Of a stretch of 64,000 bases of DNA, positions 20,179-29,777 are shown piece by piece. Numbering within the stretch: the first letter of the stretch is position 1; every line of letters begins with the position of its first letter. A program made the position numbers and the translations under genes. This DNA is from Pasteurellaceae bacterium Pebbles2 (GTDB lineage: Bacteria; Pseudomonadota; Gammaproteobacteria; Enterobacterales; Pasteurellaceae). The stretch lies in contig LVZA01000001.1 of assembly GCA_023101505.1 (NCBI GenBank), positions 1,612,001 to 1,676,000 of the forward strand. The letters are read 5' to 3'. The notes under the pieces were generated by a model, which had not been told where the DNA came from, searched no databases, and saw nothing but the letters and a program-made list of their open reading frames with translations.

Positions 20179-21132
20179 ATGATGACAATTTTTACAGACA
20201 ACTCTTATTCTATCGGCAACACACCATTGGTGCGTTTACAGCATTTCGGACAAAACGGCAATCTCGTTGTTAAAATTGAGGGGCGCAACCCGAGTTTCAG
20301 CGTGAAATGCCGAATTGGCGCAAATATGGTGTGGCAAGCTGAACAAGACGGCATTCTCACCAAAGATAAAGAAATCGTTGATGCGACCAGTGGAAACACA
20401 GGGATTGCATTGGCTTATGTGGCAGCAGCTCGTGGCTATAAAATTACTCTAACAATGCCTGAAACGATGAGTACCGAGCGCAAACGTTTATTGCGTGGAT
20501 TAGGGGTAAACTTGGTATTAACCGAGGGTGCAAAAGGTATGAAAGGGGCGATTGCTAAGGCTGAAGAAATTGTGGCGAGCAACCCAAGCCGTTATGTGAT
20601 GCTAAAACAGTTTGAAAACCCAGCCAACCCAGCAATTCACCAAAAAACAACAGGTCCTGAAATTTGGAATGCAACGGAAGGCAAAGTTGATGCTATTGTT
20701 GCAGGCGTAGGCACAGGTGGTACGATCACGGGGATTTCTCGTTATTTAAAACTAGACCAAGGTAAAGCGATTACAACGATTGCTGTTGAACCAGCAGAAA
20801 GCCCAGTGATTACTCAAACCTTAAAAGGCGAAGAAATCAAACCTGGTCCGCATAAAATTCAAGGCATTGGCGCAGGTTTTATTCCTAAAAACTTAGATTT
20901 AAGCCTTGTTGATCGTGTTGAAACCGTTGATAGCGAAACTGCGATTGCAACAGCTCGCCGTTTAATGGCTGAAGAGGGTATTTTAGGGGGAATTTCATCT
21001 GGTGCAGCTGTTGCAGCGGCAGATCGTATCGCAAAATCCCCTGAATTTGCAGATAAATTAATCGTGGTGATTTTGCCATCGGCATCAGAACGCTATTTAA
21101 GCACCGCCTTATTTGAAGGTGTTGAAGCATAA
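20179..21132 (+). CDS. cysK: Cysteine synthase A (O-acetylserine sulfhydrylase)
   Basis: PLP enzyme that makes cysteine from O-acetylserine and sulfide. The 317-residue protein matches CysK rather than Cys[15 protein letters not shown] with the PLP lysine, [33 protein letters not shown] and [20 protein letters not shown] at 20170-20175 precedes two ATGs (20179 and 20182). Either could start the protein. It is a single-gene unit closed by a terminator at 21203-21228. No CysB site could be assigned. Confidence 0.95.
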   Translation: MMTIFTDNSYSIGNTPLVRLQHFGQNGNLVVKIEGRNPSFSVKCRIGANMVWQAEQDGILTKDKEIVDATSGNTGIALAYVAAARGYKITLTMPETMSTERKRLLRGLGVNLVLTEGAKGMKGAIAKAEEIVASNPSRYVMLKQFENPANPAIHQKTTGPEIWNATEGKVDAIVAGVGTGGTITGISRYLKLDQGKAITTIAVEPAESPVITQTLKGEEIKPGPHKIQGIGAGFIPKNLDLSLVDRVETVDSETAIATARRLMAEEGILGGISSGAAVAAADRIAKSPEFADKLIVVILPSASERYLSTALFEGVEA

Positions 21133-21202
21133 ACATAGCTAAAAAATTTAGCGTAAAATTAGAAAAAGAACCCCTTAAATGATATGAAAATATCATTTCC
21201 TT

Positions 21203-21228
21203 GACCAACCGTAGAGTTGGTCTTTTTT
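21203..21228 (+). terminator. Intrinsic terminator after cysK
   Basis: GACCAAC (21203-21209) pairs with GTTGGTC (21216-21222), followed by six T. A second small dyad, GATAT-gaaa-ATATC (21181-21194), precedes it. Confidence 0.8.
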
Positions 21229-21311
21229 ATTTATAAATGTTTTTGCTAGATATTGGTGTGAAAAGTGCGGTGTATTTTTCACTTATTTTGTGAGCAAAAT
21301 GAGAGCATAGC

Positions 21312-21344
21312 AATTTCCCCTATGATAAAAATCTAGGGGAAATT
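21312..21344. repeat. Strong inverted repeat between cysK and rapZ
   Basis: AATTTCCCCTA (21312-21322) and TAGGGGAAATT (21334-21344) form an 11-bp perfect stem with an 11-base loop, between a USS (21263-21271) and an inverted USS (21347-21355) that overlaps the rapZ stop. Neither strand has a clear T-tract after the stem, so it may stabilise the rapZ mRNA 3' end rather than end transcription. Confidence 0.6.
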
Positions 21345-21354
21345 ACACCGCACT

Positions 21355-22215
21355 TTAGGCGTTTTTATGCTTTGAAAGTGAATTGTGTTGGATTGATACG
21401 TTTTTGTCTTTCGCTTTTAGGTATTGACCGATTTGCTCGGCAATATAAACAGAACGATGCTTGCCGCCTGTGCAACCAATCGCGATGGTGAGATAGCTGC
21501 GATTATTATTTTCTAACATCGGCAGCCACGTTTCGATAAAGCTGCGAGTTTGATAGATAAAATGGTGAACTTCGGTGTGTCGTTCTAAGAAATCAATTAC
21601 AGGTTGATCTAAGCCTGTCATTGGGCGTAGTGTGGGATCCCAGTGGGGATTTGGCAGAAAGCGCACGTCGAAAACATAATCTGCATCGAGGGGAATGCCG
21701 TATTTGAAACCGAAAGATTCCACGACGATTTTCAATTCTTTATTATTTTGTCCACGCAGGAAATTACGCAAGCGTTCGGCTAATTCGTGGGTGGATAATT
21801 CAGTGGTGTCGAAAATAACATTGGCTTGTTGAAATAAAGGCTCGAGATAATCTCGTTCGGCGGAAATTGCCATTTCGAGCGAAATATCTTGGCTAGACGA
21901 CAGAGGGTGTGGGCGACGTGAATCGCTATAGCGGCGAATTAATACGTCAGGGTCGGTGTCTAAAAAGATAATACGAACTTGATGTTCAGCAGACAACAAA
22001 TTGGTGATTTGTTCTAGGTTTGATGGCGAATTAGGCAAGTTACGAATATCAACACTTACCGCTGCAAGTGGTTGATTTTTCGATAAAATATCCGCTAGTT
22101 GTGGAAGTAATTCAATCGGTAAATTGTCAACACAATAATAGCCAATATCTTCCAGCGCACGTAATGCAACCGATTTTCCTGCGCCTGAGCGTCCACTAAT
22201 AATGATCAGTTCCAT
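21355..22215 (-). CDS. rapZ: RNase adapter protein RapZ
   Basis: In enterobacteria RapZ binds the small RNAs GlmZ/GlmY and presents GlmZ to RNase E, tuning glucosamine-6-phosphate synthesis. The 286 residues carry the P-loop [11 protein letters not shown] (about 8-18), the Walker-B-like VSVDIRN and the C-terminal RNA-binding domain with [15 protein letters not shown] (about 247-261). It is the last gene of the lptC-lptA-lptB-ptsN-rapZ run, 22 bases after ptsN. NPr (npr), which follows in E. coli, is absent here. Whether GlmZ exists in this genome cannot be seen. Confidence 0.94.
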   Translation of the reverse strand: MELIIISGRSGAGKSVALRALEDIGYYCVDNLPIELLPQLADILSKNQPLAAVSVDIRNLPNSPSNLEQITNLLSAEHQVRIIFLDTDPDVLIRRYSDSRRPHPLSSSQDISLEMAISAERDYLEPLFQQANVIFDTTELSTHELAERLRNFLRGQNNKELKIVVESFGFKYGIPLDADYVFDVRFLPNPHWDPTLRPMTGLDQPVIDFLERHTEVHHFIYQTRSFIETWLPMLENNNRSYLTIAIGCTGGKHRSVYIAEQIGQYLKAKDKNVSIQHNSLSKHKNA

Positions 22216-22237
22216 AATATCCTTTCAATAAGATGAG

Positions 22238-22741
22238 TTAGTTCATTTCTTGCTGCGTTTCTTGTTGTGTTGAATTGTGATGATCAACATAATCAAAAAC
22301 TTGCCAAATTTCCTCCGCACTTTGCGCAGAACGGAGCTGTTTTCCTAAATTTTTGTCTTTTAATTTTTCGCTTAATTCTGCTAAATGTGCACCATAATTG
22401 GGGCAGAGATTTTCAGGAATCATAATAGCGAAAATTAAATCTACTTCACGGCGGTCGGGTGCTTCATAATCAATCGGATTGGTTAATTGCAGAAAAACGG
22501 CAAGTGGTTTTTCCCCTTGGGGCAATCTTGCTCGTGGGATTGCAATGCCGTTACCAATGGCTGTGCAGCCTAATTTTTCTCGATTAAATAAACTTTCAAA
22601 GCATTCCACATCGTCGAAATTATCTAATTGCGCTTGCTCTGCTAAAAGGCGACCAGCCATTTCTAACACAGTTTTCTTACTAGAGCAAATAACGCCTTGA
22701 CGAATATAGTCAGGCGTTAAAAGTGCGGTGAATTTTATCAT
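22238..22741 (-). CDS. ptsN: PtsN (EIIA-Ntr domain protein) with Arg in place of the active His
   Basis: EIIA-type protein of the nitrogen phosphotransferase system, which in E. coli regulates K+ transport and other targets depending on its phosphorylation. The 167 residues cover the whole domain, but the phospho-accepting His of GIAIPHGKL in E. coli (His73) is replaced: here the segment reads GIAIPRARLP with Arg70 (codon CGA, confirmed on the minus strand). Phosphotransfer at the usual site is therefore impossible. A USS at 22721-22729 codes Thr-Ala-Leu-Leu at residues 5-8. It lies between lptB and rapZ, where E. coli also has rpoN and hpf; both are missing here. Confidence 0.9.
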   Translation of the reverse strand: MIKFTALLTPDYIRQGVICSSKKTVLEMAGRLLAEQAQLDNFDDVECFESLFNREKLGCTAIGNGIAIPRARLPQGEKPLAVFLQLTNPIDYEAPDRREVDLIFAIMIPENLCPNYGAHLAELSEKLKDKNLGKQLRSAQSAEEIWQVFDYVDHHNSTQQETQQEMN

Positions 22742-22759
22742 TATTTTTCTTCTTGTCGC

Positions 22760-23485
22760 TTACAGCTTAAATTCTTCACCCAAGTAAACACGTTTAACGT
22801 GTTCATTGTTCATAACTTCTTCTGGTGTGCCAGTGGCTAACATATTGCCGTTGCTCACAATGTAAGCTCGTTCACACACATCAAGGGTTTCTCGCACATT
22901 GTGGTCGGTGATTAACACGCCTAAGCCACGGTTGCGTAAATCGGTGATAATTTTTTTTATATCAATGACTGAAATTGGGTCAACGCCAGCAAAAGGTTCA
23001 TCAAGTAAAATAAATTTTGGATTTGCGGCTAAAGCACGAGCAATTTCCACACGACGGCGTTCACCGCCTGAAAGAGATTGCCCTAAGTTGTTGCGAATAT
23101 GCCCGATATTGAATTCTTCAATTAATTCATCGGCACGTGCTTTGCGTTGTGCGCTGTTGAGATCTTTGCGAATTTCCAGCACTGCCATTAGGTTGTCATA
23201 AACGCTTAAATGGCGGAAAATTGAGGCTTCTTGCGGTAAATAGCCGATGCCTTTTTGCGCTCGGTCGTGCATTGGCAGTAAGCTGATGTCTTCGCCGTCA
23301 ATGGTGATTTTACCTTGATCGTGGCGCACTAAGCCAACTACCATATAAAATGACGTGGTTTTGCCTGCACCGTTTGGACCTAATAAACCCACGATTTCGT
23401 TTGATTTTACGGTGAAACCGACATCTGAAACCACTTTTCGGCTTTTGTAGCTTTTTGCGAGATTTTCAGCAACTAAAACTGACAT
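22760..23485 (-). CDS. lptB: LPS export ABC transporter ATP-binding protein
   Basis: ATPase of the LptB2FG complex that extracts LPS from the inner membrane and drives it along the LptC-LptA bridge. The 241 residues have Walker [10 protein letters not shown] (about 36-44), the signature [15 protein letters not shown], Walker [14 protein letters not shown] and the switch His in ITDHNVRE. It follows lptA by 11 bases and precedes ptsN by 18 bases. lptF and lptG are not in the window. Confidence 0.97.
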   Translation of the reverse strand: MSVLVAENLAKSYKSRKVVSDVGFTVKSNEIVGLLGPNGAGKTTSFYMVVGLVRHDQGKITIDGEDISLLPMHDRAQKGIGYLPQEASIFRHLSVYDNLMAVLEIRKDLNSAQRKARADELIEEFNIGHIRNNLGQSLSGGERRRVEIARALAANPKFILLDEPFAGVDPISVIDIKKIITDLRNRGLGVLITDHNVRETLDVCERAYIVSNGNMLATGTPEEVMNNEHVKRVYLGEEFKL

Positions 23486-23496
23486 ATTAATGCACC

Positions 23497-24027
23497 TTAT
23501 TTCTTTTTATTACTGTTTAATTGATTTGGGATTAACACAGTTTTTACTCGAGATTTGCTTGAGCCGTTGGCTTTAAGTTGTTGTTTTTTCACATCATAAG
23601 TAATGCGATCGCCATTAATTTTACTGTCGAGCTGTTTTAATTCTGCCGCACCTGTTAGCGTTAAAAATTCTGCGCCTAAATCATAATGCACTTTATTGGC
23701 TTTGCCATCGACAGGCTTGCCGTCATCAAGTTTTTGGTGAAAAGTTACTGGGCTACCAAAGGCTTCCACGGTTTCTTTTTTGCCAGAATTTTCAGGTGGG
23801 CGAGTAATAATTACTTTGCTCGCTTTAATTAAAATTGATCCTTGCGTAATCACTACGTTGTCGGTAAATGTTACAACGCTGTTTTCCATATCGAGTGATT
23901 GATTATCAGAAACAATGTTAATTGGTTGATTTGTATCATCTTTTAATGCAAAAGCAGACAATGATGTCATTCCCAATGTAGTTAAAAGGATAATCTTATT
24001 GCGGAGAGTTTTCTTTACTAATTTCAT
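23497..24027 (-). CDS. lptA: LPS transport periplasmic protein LptA
   Basis: Periplasmic beta-jellyroll protein whose head-to-tail oligomers bridge inner and outer membranes for LPS transport. The 176-residue precursor has a signal peptide ending [10 protein letters not shown] before [11 protein letters not shown], then the OstA-like repeats ([21 protein letters not shown] and [21 protein letters not shown]). The start lies 32 bases inside lptC, so the two overlap and are coupled. The C-terminus is basic (NQLNSNKKK). Confidence 0.93.
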   Translation of the reverse strand: MKLVKKTLRNKIILLTTLGMTSLSAFALKDDTNQPINIVSDNQSLDMENSVVTFTDNVVITQGSILIKASKVIITRPPENSGKKETVEAFGSPVTFHQKLDDGKPVDGKANKVHYDLGAEFLTLTGAAELKQLDSKINGDRITYDVKKQQLKANGSSKSRVKTVLIPNQLNSNKKK

Positions 24028-24586
24028 AGTGGGTTTTTACCTGCTCTTTTAATGTTGCTACTTGTTGTTGTAAATTACCCGTTAATTTCAACCCTGTTGA
24101 GGTAAAATTTAAACCGTTAATTTTCACTTGTTTGTCCGATGTAATGTCTTGCGTGGTTAAATTTACCACCGCACTTTCAGTTTCGATACGCTGTAATTTC
24201 GACAGTGGCAACAGGCTTTCAGCCAATACATTTCCGTCTAAATACAGCATATTATCTTTTGTCAATTTGGCTTTATCTGCGCTCAATTTCCAACTTTCAG
24301 TCTGCTGCGTTTTTTCATTTTGAATATCAAATAAATAAACTAAAGGCGTTTGGAAATCGGTATGACCGTCATTATCGTAATATTCCACTTTGACCGCTGT
24401 GGCGACATATTGTTTTTCGCCTGTGGGGGAATAAACCACAGTTTTCATTGTTTGCCCAATATATTCAGGGCTTTCTTCTTTCTTGATTAATCCTGCTAAT
24501 CCGCTATCTGCTTGATTTAATGAATAAAACCAACCGAGTAAAGATAAAGCTATCACAGCGAGAATGAGCGTCCAACGAATATTCAT
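23996..24586 (-). CDS. lptC: LPS export inner-membrane-anchored protein LptC
   Basis: Bitopic protein that receives LPS from LptB2FG and hands it to LptA. The 196 residues begin with one membrane helix (about 7-23, TLILAVIALSLLGWFYSL) followed by a periplasmic beta-jellyroll domain with YSPTGEKQY and the TQDITSDKQVKINGLNFTSTG-type stretch. It is the first gene of the visible operon, with its own extended -10 promoter just upstream. kdsC and kdsD, which precede it in E. coli, are absent here. A USS is at 24168-24176. Confidence 0.92.
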   Translation of the reverse strand: MNIRWTLILAVIALSLLGWFYSLNQADSGLAGLIKKEESPEYIGQTMKTVVYSPTGEKQYVATAVKVEYYDNDGHTDFQTPLVYLFDIQNEKTQQTESWKLSADKAKLTKDNMLYLDGNVLAESLLPLSKLQRIETESAVVNLTTQDITSDKQVKINGLNFTSTGLKLTGNLQQQVATLKEQVKTHYEISKENSPQ

Positions 24587-24619
24587 TAACTTTTCTCAAA
24601 TAAATAAAGTAAGTAGGCG

Positions 24620-24646
24620 ATTATAGCATAATTTTCCAAAATACAA
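24620..24646 (-). promoter_or_regulatory. Probable extended -10 promoter of the lpt operon
   Basis: On the minus strand TATAAT (24625-24620) is preceded by TGC, an extended -10, with TTGTAT (24646-24641) 15 bases further upstream. It sits 34-60 bases before the lptC start and just behind the yggS stop. Confidence 0.6.
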
Positions 24647-24651
24647 GCGTT

Positions 24652-25353
24652 TTAGTTCGCAGAATAATCACGCTTGCCGAAAATCGCCGTGCCAATACGC
24701 ACCATTGTTGAGCCGCATTGAATTGCCATATTCATATCATCGCTCATTCCCATTGAAAGAGTGTCAATTTGTTGTGCAGGCAGGGCGTTTTGTAATTGCT
24801 GGAATAAGCTCTGCATTGCCGTTAAAGCGATTTGCTGTTGCGCCACATCTTCGGTTGGCGCAGGAATTGCCATTAGCCCACGTAGGCGTAAGTGCGGTAG
24901 GTTTTCGAGCTGTTTTGCCAGCGTGAGCATTTGCTCTGGTGCAATGCCTGATTTGCTGTCTTCATCGCTAATATTGATTTGAATTAACACATTCAACGGC
25001 ACTTTGTCGTGTGGGCGTTGTTCGTTTAATCGCTCGGCAATTTTCAGGCGATCAAGGGTTTGTAGCCAGTCAAAATTTTCAGCCACTAAACGTGTTTTAT
25101 TTGATTGTAATGCGCCGATAAAATGCCATTCTAAATCTGTGCGTTCGGCAAAATGCTGAATTTTTTCCACGCCCTCTTGCACATAATTTTCGCCAAAAGC
25201 ACGTTGCCCGGCTTCAATAGCTTGTTGAATGGCTTGGACAGGTTTGGTTTTAGAAACTGCCAATAATTTCACCGCACTTTCAGGACGATTAACTTGTCCG
25301 CAAGCCTGTTGAATTTGTTGGTGAATTTGCGCTAAATTATTTTTTATTTGCAT
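24652..25353 (-). CDS. yggS: Pyridoxal phosphate homeostasis protein (YggS/PLPBP family)
   Basis: Binds PLP without known catalysis and keeps free vitamin B6 and amino-acid pools balanced. The 233 residues form the alanine-racemase-like barrel with the PLP lysine in LLAVSKTKP (about 30-38), RAFGENYVQEGVEKI, WHFIGALQSNK and the C-terminal LSMGMSDDMNMAIQCGSTMVRIGTAIFG signature. Its position directly upstream of the lpt promoter is not functionally suggestive. USSs lie at 24890-24898 and 25271-25279. Confidence 0.93.
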   Translation of the reverse strand: MQIKNNLAQIHQQIQQACGQVNRPESAVKLLAVSKTKPVQAIQQAIEAGQRAFGENYVQEGVEKIQHFAERTDLEWHFIGALQSNKTRLVAENFDWLQTLDRLKIAERLNEQRPHDKVPLNVLIQINISDEDSKSGIAPEQMLTLAKQLENLPHLRLRGLMAIPAPTEDVAQQQIALTAMQSLFQQLQNALPAQQIDTLSMGMSDDMNMAIQCGSTMVRIGTAIFGKRDYSAN

Positions 25354-25445
25354 ATTTTAAACTTTGTCTTTATATTGAAATTGCCCTTATTTTATAATTA
25401 GGGCGACATATTGGCTCAATATATTACTACAAATTAGGTGAAATT

Positions 25446-25994
25446 ATGAAAAAAACATTATTAGCACTCAGTTTAATTACGGTAGCCGCTTCTGCAGTGG
25501 CGCATTCTGATCAGCCAATGGCGACGGACGGTTTAAAAATCGACGTGCAATTACTCGATCCTGTTAAAGGAAATCAAGATGCTGGGCATATTTACGTAAC
25601 AGAATCTAACTATGGTTTAGTATTTACACCTGATTTAAAAGGCTTAAGCGCAGGTTTACACGGTTTCCACGTTCACGAAAATGGTAGCTGTGATGCAAAA
25701 GAAAAAGACGGCAAATTAACAGCTGGTTTAGCCGCTGGCGGACACTGGGATCCGAAACAAACGAAAAAACACGGTTTCCCTTGGTCTGATGATGCTCATT
25801 TAGGTGATTTGCCAGCACTTTATGTTGATGCAGAGGGTAACGCAACTTATCCAGTATTAGCGCCACGTTTAAAAACTTTATCTGAGGTGAAAGGCCACGC
25901 CGTGATGATTCACGCAGGTGGCGATAATCATTCTGATCACCCTGCACCATTAGGTGGTGGCGGTGCAAGAATGGCTTGTGGCGTGATTAAATAA
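25446..25994 (+). CDS. sodC: Periplasmic Cu/Zn superoxide dismutase
   Basis: Removes superoxide in the periplasm, a defence against host oxidative burst. The 182-residue precursor has a signal peptide (cleavage near VAHS) and a full set of metal ligands: [11 protein letters not shown] (Cu ligands and disulfide Cys), GGHWDP and HLGDLP (Zn and bridging His and Asp), then [24 protein letters not shown] (last Cu His, active-site Arg and second Cys). No key residue is missing, so the enzyme looks functional. It is divergent from yggS and followed by a strong terminator. Confidence 0.95.
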   Translation: MKKTLLALSLITVAASAVAHSDQPMATDGLKIDVQLLDPVKGNQDAGHIYVTESNYGLVFTPDLKGLSAGLHGFHVHENGSCDAKEKDGKLTAGLAAGGHWDPKQTKKHGFPWSDDAHLGDLPALYVDAEGNATYPVLAPRLKTLSEVKGHAVMIHAGGDNHSDHPAPLGGGGARMACGVIK

Positions 25995-26000
25995 TTTCTT

Positions 26001-26040
26001 AAAAATAAGCACAAAAAATAAATTTTGTGCTTATTTTTTA
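26001..26040. terminator. Long A/T hairpin terminator after sodC
   Basis: AAAAATAAGCACAAAA (26001-26016) pairs perfectly with TTTTGTGCTTATTTTT (26023-26038), a 16-bp stem with a 6-base loop and T-run; it can work on both strands. Confidence 0.9.
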
Positions 26041-26048
26041 TTTTCCAT

Positions 26049-26077
26049 TTGACAATCGATCAAAATTTCGGTATTTC
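26049..26077 (+). promoter_or_regulatory. Promoter of the thr operon
   Basis: A perfect -35 TTGACA (26049-26054) is followed after 17 bases by TATTTC (26072-26077), placing the transcript start near 26084, about 26 bases before the thrL ATG. Confidence 0.65.
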
Positions 26078-26109
26078 TAACCTTACGCATTTTAACAGCA
26101 AGAAATTTT

Positions 26110-26175
26110 ATGAAAATCAACCGCACTTCTATTATTATGACCACCACCATTATGACGATTAATGGTGCGGGCTAG
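26110..26175 (+). CDS. thrL: Threonine operon leader peptide
   Basis: A 21-codon leader that controls thrABC by attenuation. The reading frame from ATG 26110 to TAG 26173 holds five Thr and five Ile codons, clustered in ...IIMTTTIMTI, and ends NGAG exactly as the E. coli leader does. Ribosomes that stall at Thr/Ile codons when charged tRNAs are low leave TGCGGG (26166-26171) free to pair with CCCGCA (26197-26202). That prevents the terminator at 26195-26227. Codons 5-7 contain a full USS (26120-26128), which codes Arg-Thr with neighbouring bases. Confidence 0.93.
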   Translation: MKINRTSIIMTTTIMTINGAG

Positions 26176-26194
26176 TGCGTAATAAATTCAGCAG

Positions 26195-26227
26195 AACCCG
26201 CAACTTCGTAAAGTGCGGGTTTTTTTG
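26195..26227 (+). terminator. thr attenuator terminator
   Basis: AACCCGC (26195-26201) pairs with GCGGGTT (26215-26221), continued by ACTT/AAGT around a CGTA loop with one bulged A, and followed by TTTTT. The 5' arm can instead pair with TGCGGG at the end of thrL, giving the antiterminator. This is the standard thr attenuation logic. Confidence 0.9.
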
Positions 26228-26274
26228 TAGATAAAATTTAATATTTAAACATTCACAACATATAAGGAAAAACT

Positions 26275-28725
26275 ATGCGTGTACTCAAATTTGGTGGCAC
26301 TTCTCTCGCAAATCCCGAACGTTTTTTGCAAGCGGCGGAATTAATCGAAAAAGCCCATTTAGAAGAACAAGCGGCGGGCGTACTTTCAGCCCCTGCAAAA
26401 ATCACAAATCACCTTGTCGCTATCGTCGATAAAGCCATTGCAGGCGATTCATTTGAAACCAATCTTTCCGAAGCTACCGAGATTTTCCATAACATTATCA
26501 ACGGATTACACGCCCAAAATAATAATTACGACCGTAATGGCTTATTGGCTTTGGTGGACGCTGAATTAAAACAAATTCAAGGTGTTGCAGCGGAAGCAGC
26601 AAAAACTAAAGTGTTGCCAGATAGCGTGGCAGCAACCATTCATTGCCGTGGCGAAAAATTATCTATTGCGATGATGAAAGCGTGGTTTGAGGCAAATGGT
26701 TATGAGGTTACACTCATTAATCCTGTGGAAAAATTATTGGCGCACGGTTCTTATTTAGAAAGCAGTGTAGATATTGCCGAGTCAACTAAGCGTGTGGACG
26801 CAGCTTCAATTCCGAAGAAAAATGTTGTGTTAATGGCAGGTTTTACCGCAGGTAATGAAAAAGGCGAACTGGTTTTATTAGGGCGTAATGGTTCAGATTA
26901 TTCTGCCGCTTGTTTAGCTGCTTGTTTAAATGCTGCCGTATGTGAAATTTGGACGGACGTGGACGGTGTATTTACTTGCGATCCTCGCCTTGTACCAGAT
27001 GCTCGTTTATTACCAAATTTATCTTATCGTGAAGCGATGGAGCTTTCTTATTTTGGAGCGAAAGTTATTCACCCTCGCACCATCGGGCCTTTAGTCGAGC
27101 CACAAATTCCGTGTTTAATTAAAAATACAGCCAACCCAAGCGCACCTGGTTCTGTGATTGATGGCAAAGAGCGTGCTTCAGAGGGCTTGCAAGTTAAAGG
27201 AATTACCAATCTTGATAATGTAGCGATGTTTAATGTATCAGGGCCGGGTATGCAAGGAATGGTGGGAATGGCGGCTCGTGTCTTTTCTACAATGTCAAAA
27301 GCTGGTGTATCAGTCATTTTGATCACTCAATCATCGTCTGAATATAGCATTAGTTTCTGTGTGCCGACCAAAGCAGTTGAAAAAGCACGTACAGCATTAG
27401 AAGCAGAATTTGCCACAGAATTAAGTTCAAAAGAGCTTGACCCGATTGAAGTAAGCATTGATCTTTCAATTATTTCAGTGGTTGGCGATGGTATGAAACA
27501 AGCCAAAGGCATTGCCTCCAGTTTCTTTACTGCTTTGGCCTCAGCGAATATCAGCATTGTGGCGATTGCGCAAGGTTCAAGTGAGCGTTCAATTTCTGCT
27601 GTTGTGCCATTAAACAAAGCGATTGAAGCCGTGAAAGCAACGCATCAAGCGCTTTTTAATAACAAAAAAGTGGTCGATATGTTTCTCGTCGGCGTTGGTG
27701 GCGTTGGCGGTGAATTAATTGAACAAGTCAAACGTCAACGGGAGTACTTAGCAAAAAAGGACGTTGAAATCCGTGTTTGTGCGTTGGCAAATTCTAATAA
27801 AATGTTGCTAAATGAAAATGGTTTAAACCTAGATAATTGGCAAGAAGATTTAGCCAATGCCACCCAACCGTCGGATTTTGATGTGCTACTTTCATTTATT
27901 AAATTACATCACGTTGTAAATCCTGTTTTTGTCGATTGCACAACGGCGGAATCAGTTTCTGGCTTATATGCTCGTGCTTTAAGTGAGGGTTTCCACGTGG
28001 TTACTCCAAACAAAAAAGCCAATACTCGAGAAATGGCGTATTACAATTTAATTCGTGATAACGCACGCAAAAATCAGCGCAAATTCCTTTATGACACTAA
28101 CGTGGGCGCAGGTTTGCCAGTGATCGAAAATTTGCAAAACTTACTTGCCGCTGGCGATGAAGTGGTGAAATTCAACGGTATTTTGTCGGGGTCACTTTCA
28201 TTTATTTTCGGTGAATTAGAAAGCGGAAAAACGTTATCAGAAGTTACCGCACTTGCTCGTGAAAAAGGCTTTACTGAACCTGATCCTCGAGATGATTTAT
28301 CTGGAACAGATGTTGCTCGTAAATTGTTAATTTTAGCCCGAGAAACAGGCTTAAACCTTGAACTTTCTGATATTGAAGTGGATAGCGTGTTGCCAAACGG
28401 CTTTAGCGAAGGCAAAAGCGCAGACGAATTTATGGCAATGTTACCGCAGTTAGATGCTGAATTTGCTGAACGTGTAGCCAATGCCAAAGCTGCAGGCAAA
28501 GTATTACGTTACGTAGGGCAAATCGAAAACGGCAAATGCAAAGTGTCGATTCAAGAAGTCGATGGCGACGATCCATTATACAAAGTGAAAAACGGTGAAA
28601 ATGCGTTGGCGTTTTACACTCGTTATTATCAGCCAATTCCACTTTTATTACGTGGTTACGGTGCTGGTAATGCAGTTACTGCTGCAGGAATCTTTGCGGA
28701 TATTTTAAGAACCTTAAAAGCCTAA
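26275..28725 (+). CDS. thrA: Bifunctional aspartokinase I / homoserine dehydrogenase I
   Basis: Catalyses the first and third steps from aspartate to threonine, with threonine feedback. The 816 residues start with the aspartokinase domain ([13 protein letters not shown] at 4-16, [13 protein letters not shown] near 204), then two ACT regulatory domains (about 310-460; [36 protein letters not shown]) and the homoserine dehydrogenase domain from about 465 ([35 protein letters not shown]). Length and order equal E. coli ThrA. It follows the attenuator and is 19 bases from thrB. Confidence 0.97.
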   Translation: MRVLKFGGTSLANPERFLQAAELIEKAHLEEQAAGVLSAPAKITNHLVAIVDKAIAGDSFETNLSEATEIFHNIINGLHAQNNNYDRNGLLALVDAELKQIQGVAAEAAKTKVLPDSVAATIHCRGEKLSIAMMKAWFEANGYEVTLINPVEKLLAHGSYLESSVDIAESTKRVDAASIPKKNVVLMAGFTAGNEKGELVLLGRNGSDYSAACLAACLNAAVCEIWTDVDGVFTCDPRLVPDARLLPNLSYREAMELSYFGAKVIHPRTIGPLVEPQIPCLIKNTANPSAPGSVIDGKERASEGLQVKGITNLDNVAMFNVSGPGMQGMVGMAARVFSTMSKAGVSVILITQSSSEYSISFCVPTKAVEKARTALEAEFATELSSKELDPIEVSIDLSIISVVGDGMKQAKGIASSFFTALASANISIVAIAQGSSERSISAVVPLNKAIEAVKATHQALFNNKKVVDMFLVGVGGVGGELIEQVKRQREYLAKKDVEIRVCALANSNKMLLNENGLNLDNWQEDLANATQPSDFDVLLSFIKLHHVVNPVFVDCTTAESVSGLYARALSEGFHVVTPNKKANTREMAYYNLIRDNARKNQRKFLYDTNVGAGLPVIENLQNLLAAGDEVVKFNGILSGSLSFIFGELESGKTLSEVTALAREKGFTEPDPRDDLSGTDVARKLLILARETGLNLELSDIEVDSVLPNGFSEGKSADEFMAMLPQLDAEFAERVANAKAAGKVLRYVGQIENGKCKVSIQEVDGDDPLYKVKNGENALAFYTRYYQPIPLLLRGYGAGNAVTAAGIFADILRTLKA

Positions 28726-28744
28726 TTTAGCGAGGGAAATCAAA

Positions 28745-29689
28745 ATGTTAAGAATTTATGCCCCAGCTTCTAGTGCAAATATCAGTGTGGGTTTTGATAC
28801 TCTTGGAGCAGCTATTTCCCCAATTAACGGATCGCTTTTGGGCGATGTGGTGCAAATTGAAGAAATCGCACAAGGATTTGAACTTGAAAGTGCGGGTTAT
28901 TTTGTGCGTAAATTGCCAAAAGAACCGCAAAAAAATATTGTATATCAAGCCTATGTGCTATTTTCTGAACGTTTTAAATTGCGTGGTGGTCAAGTTAAAG
29001 CCTTGCGTTTAACGTTAGAAAAAAATATGCCTATTGGTTCAGGGCTTGGCTCAAGTGCTTGCTCTATTGTGGCGGCATTAGTTGCGTTGAATAAATTTCA
29101 CGCAGAACCGTTTTCCAAAATGGAATTACTCGAAATGATGGGCGAACTCGAAGGGCGTATTTCTGGCTCAATCCACTACGACAACGTCGCACCGTGCTAT
29201 TTGGGTGGCGTGCAATTAATGGTGGAAAGCCTCGGCAATATTAGCCAAACCTTGCCATTTTTCGATAAGTGGTATTGGGTGCTTGCGTACCCTGGTATCG
29301 AAGTTTCTACAGCAGAAGCGCGCGCGATTTTACCAAAAAGCTACACGCGTCAAGATGTGATCGCGCACGGTCGCCATTTAGGCAGTTTTGTTCACGCCTG
29401 CCACACAGGGCAAGATGTGTTGGCGGCGTTGATGATGAAAGACGTGATCGCCGAACCGTACCGCGCGCAACTTCTGCCAAACTTCGCGGAAGTGAAACAA
29501 GCCACGCGCGACCTTGGCGCATTGGCGAGCGGCATTTCAGGCTCTGGTCCGACAATGTTTAGCATCACCCCTGATTTGCAAACGGCAACCAAAGTCGCTA
29601 CTTACTTAGAAAACCATTATTTGCAAAATAACGAGGGTTTTGTGCACATTTGCAAAGTGGATAATGCAGGCGCAAGGGAATTAGCGTAA
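28745..29689 (+). CDS. thrB: Homoserine kinase
   Basis: GHMP-family kinase phosphorylating homoserine. The 314 residues include [15 protein letters not shown] near the start, the ATP-binding [17 protein letters not shown] (about 96-112) and the C-terminal [13 protein letters not shown]. From about 29,280 the gene shows clearly GC-richer wording (runs such as GCGCGCGAT and CCGCGCGCAA) than its 5' half, a change that continues through thrC into dapE. It is the third gene of the thr operon, followed by a variant-USS hairpin. Confidence 0.96.
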   Translation: MLRIYAPASSANISVGFDTLGAAISPINGSLLGDVVQIEEIAQGFELESAGYFVRKLPKEPQKNIVYQAYVLFSERFKLRGGQVKALRLTLEKNMPIGSGLGSSACSIVAALVALNKFHAEPFSKMELLEMMGELEGRISGSIHYDNVAPCYLGGVQLMVESLGNISQTLPFFDKWYWVLAYPGIEVSTAEARAILPKSYTRQDVIAHGRHLGSFVHACHTGQDVLAALMMKDVIAEPYRAQLLPNFAEVKQATRDLGALASGISGSGPTMFSITPDLQTATKVATYLENHYLQNNEGFVHICKVDNAGARELA

Positions 29690-29703
29690 AATAGCGCAAA
29701 ATT

Positions 29704-29743
29704 ACACCGCAGTTTTAGTGATTAAAATTAAACTGCGGTGTAA
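29704..29743. repeat. Inverted pair of variant USS between thrB and thrC
   Basis: ACACCGCAGTTTTA (29704-29717) faces AAACTGCGGTGT (29730-29741), a long stem built on AACTGCGGT, a one-base change of the normal AAGTGCGGT with the complementary change on the other arm. No T-tract follows, so readthrough into thrC is expected. Confidence 0.65.
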
Positions 29744-29777
29744 AAATACTAAGTTTTTTAATATATCGGAAGACAGA

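Noticed and set aside
29269-29592. Overlapping frames in both directions within the GC-rich part of thrB
   Set aside because: Low-complexity Arg-rich translations caused by the GC-rich codons; no independent start signals.
29718-29777. Earlier start of thrC at 29718
   Set aside because: The extension translates the variant-USS hairpin and does not resemble threonine synthase.
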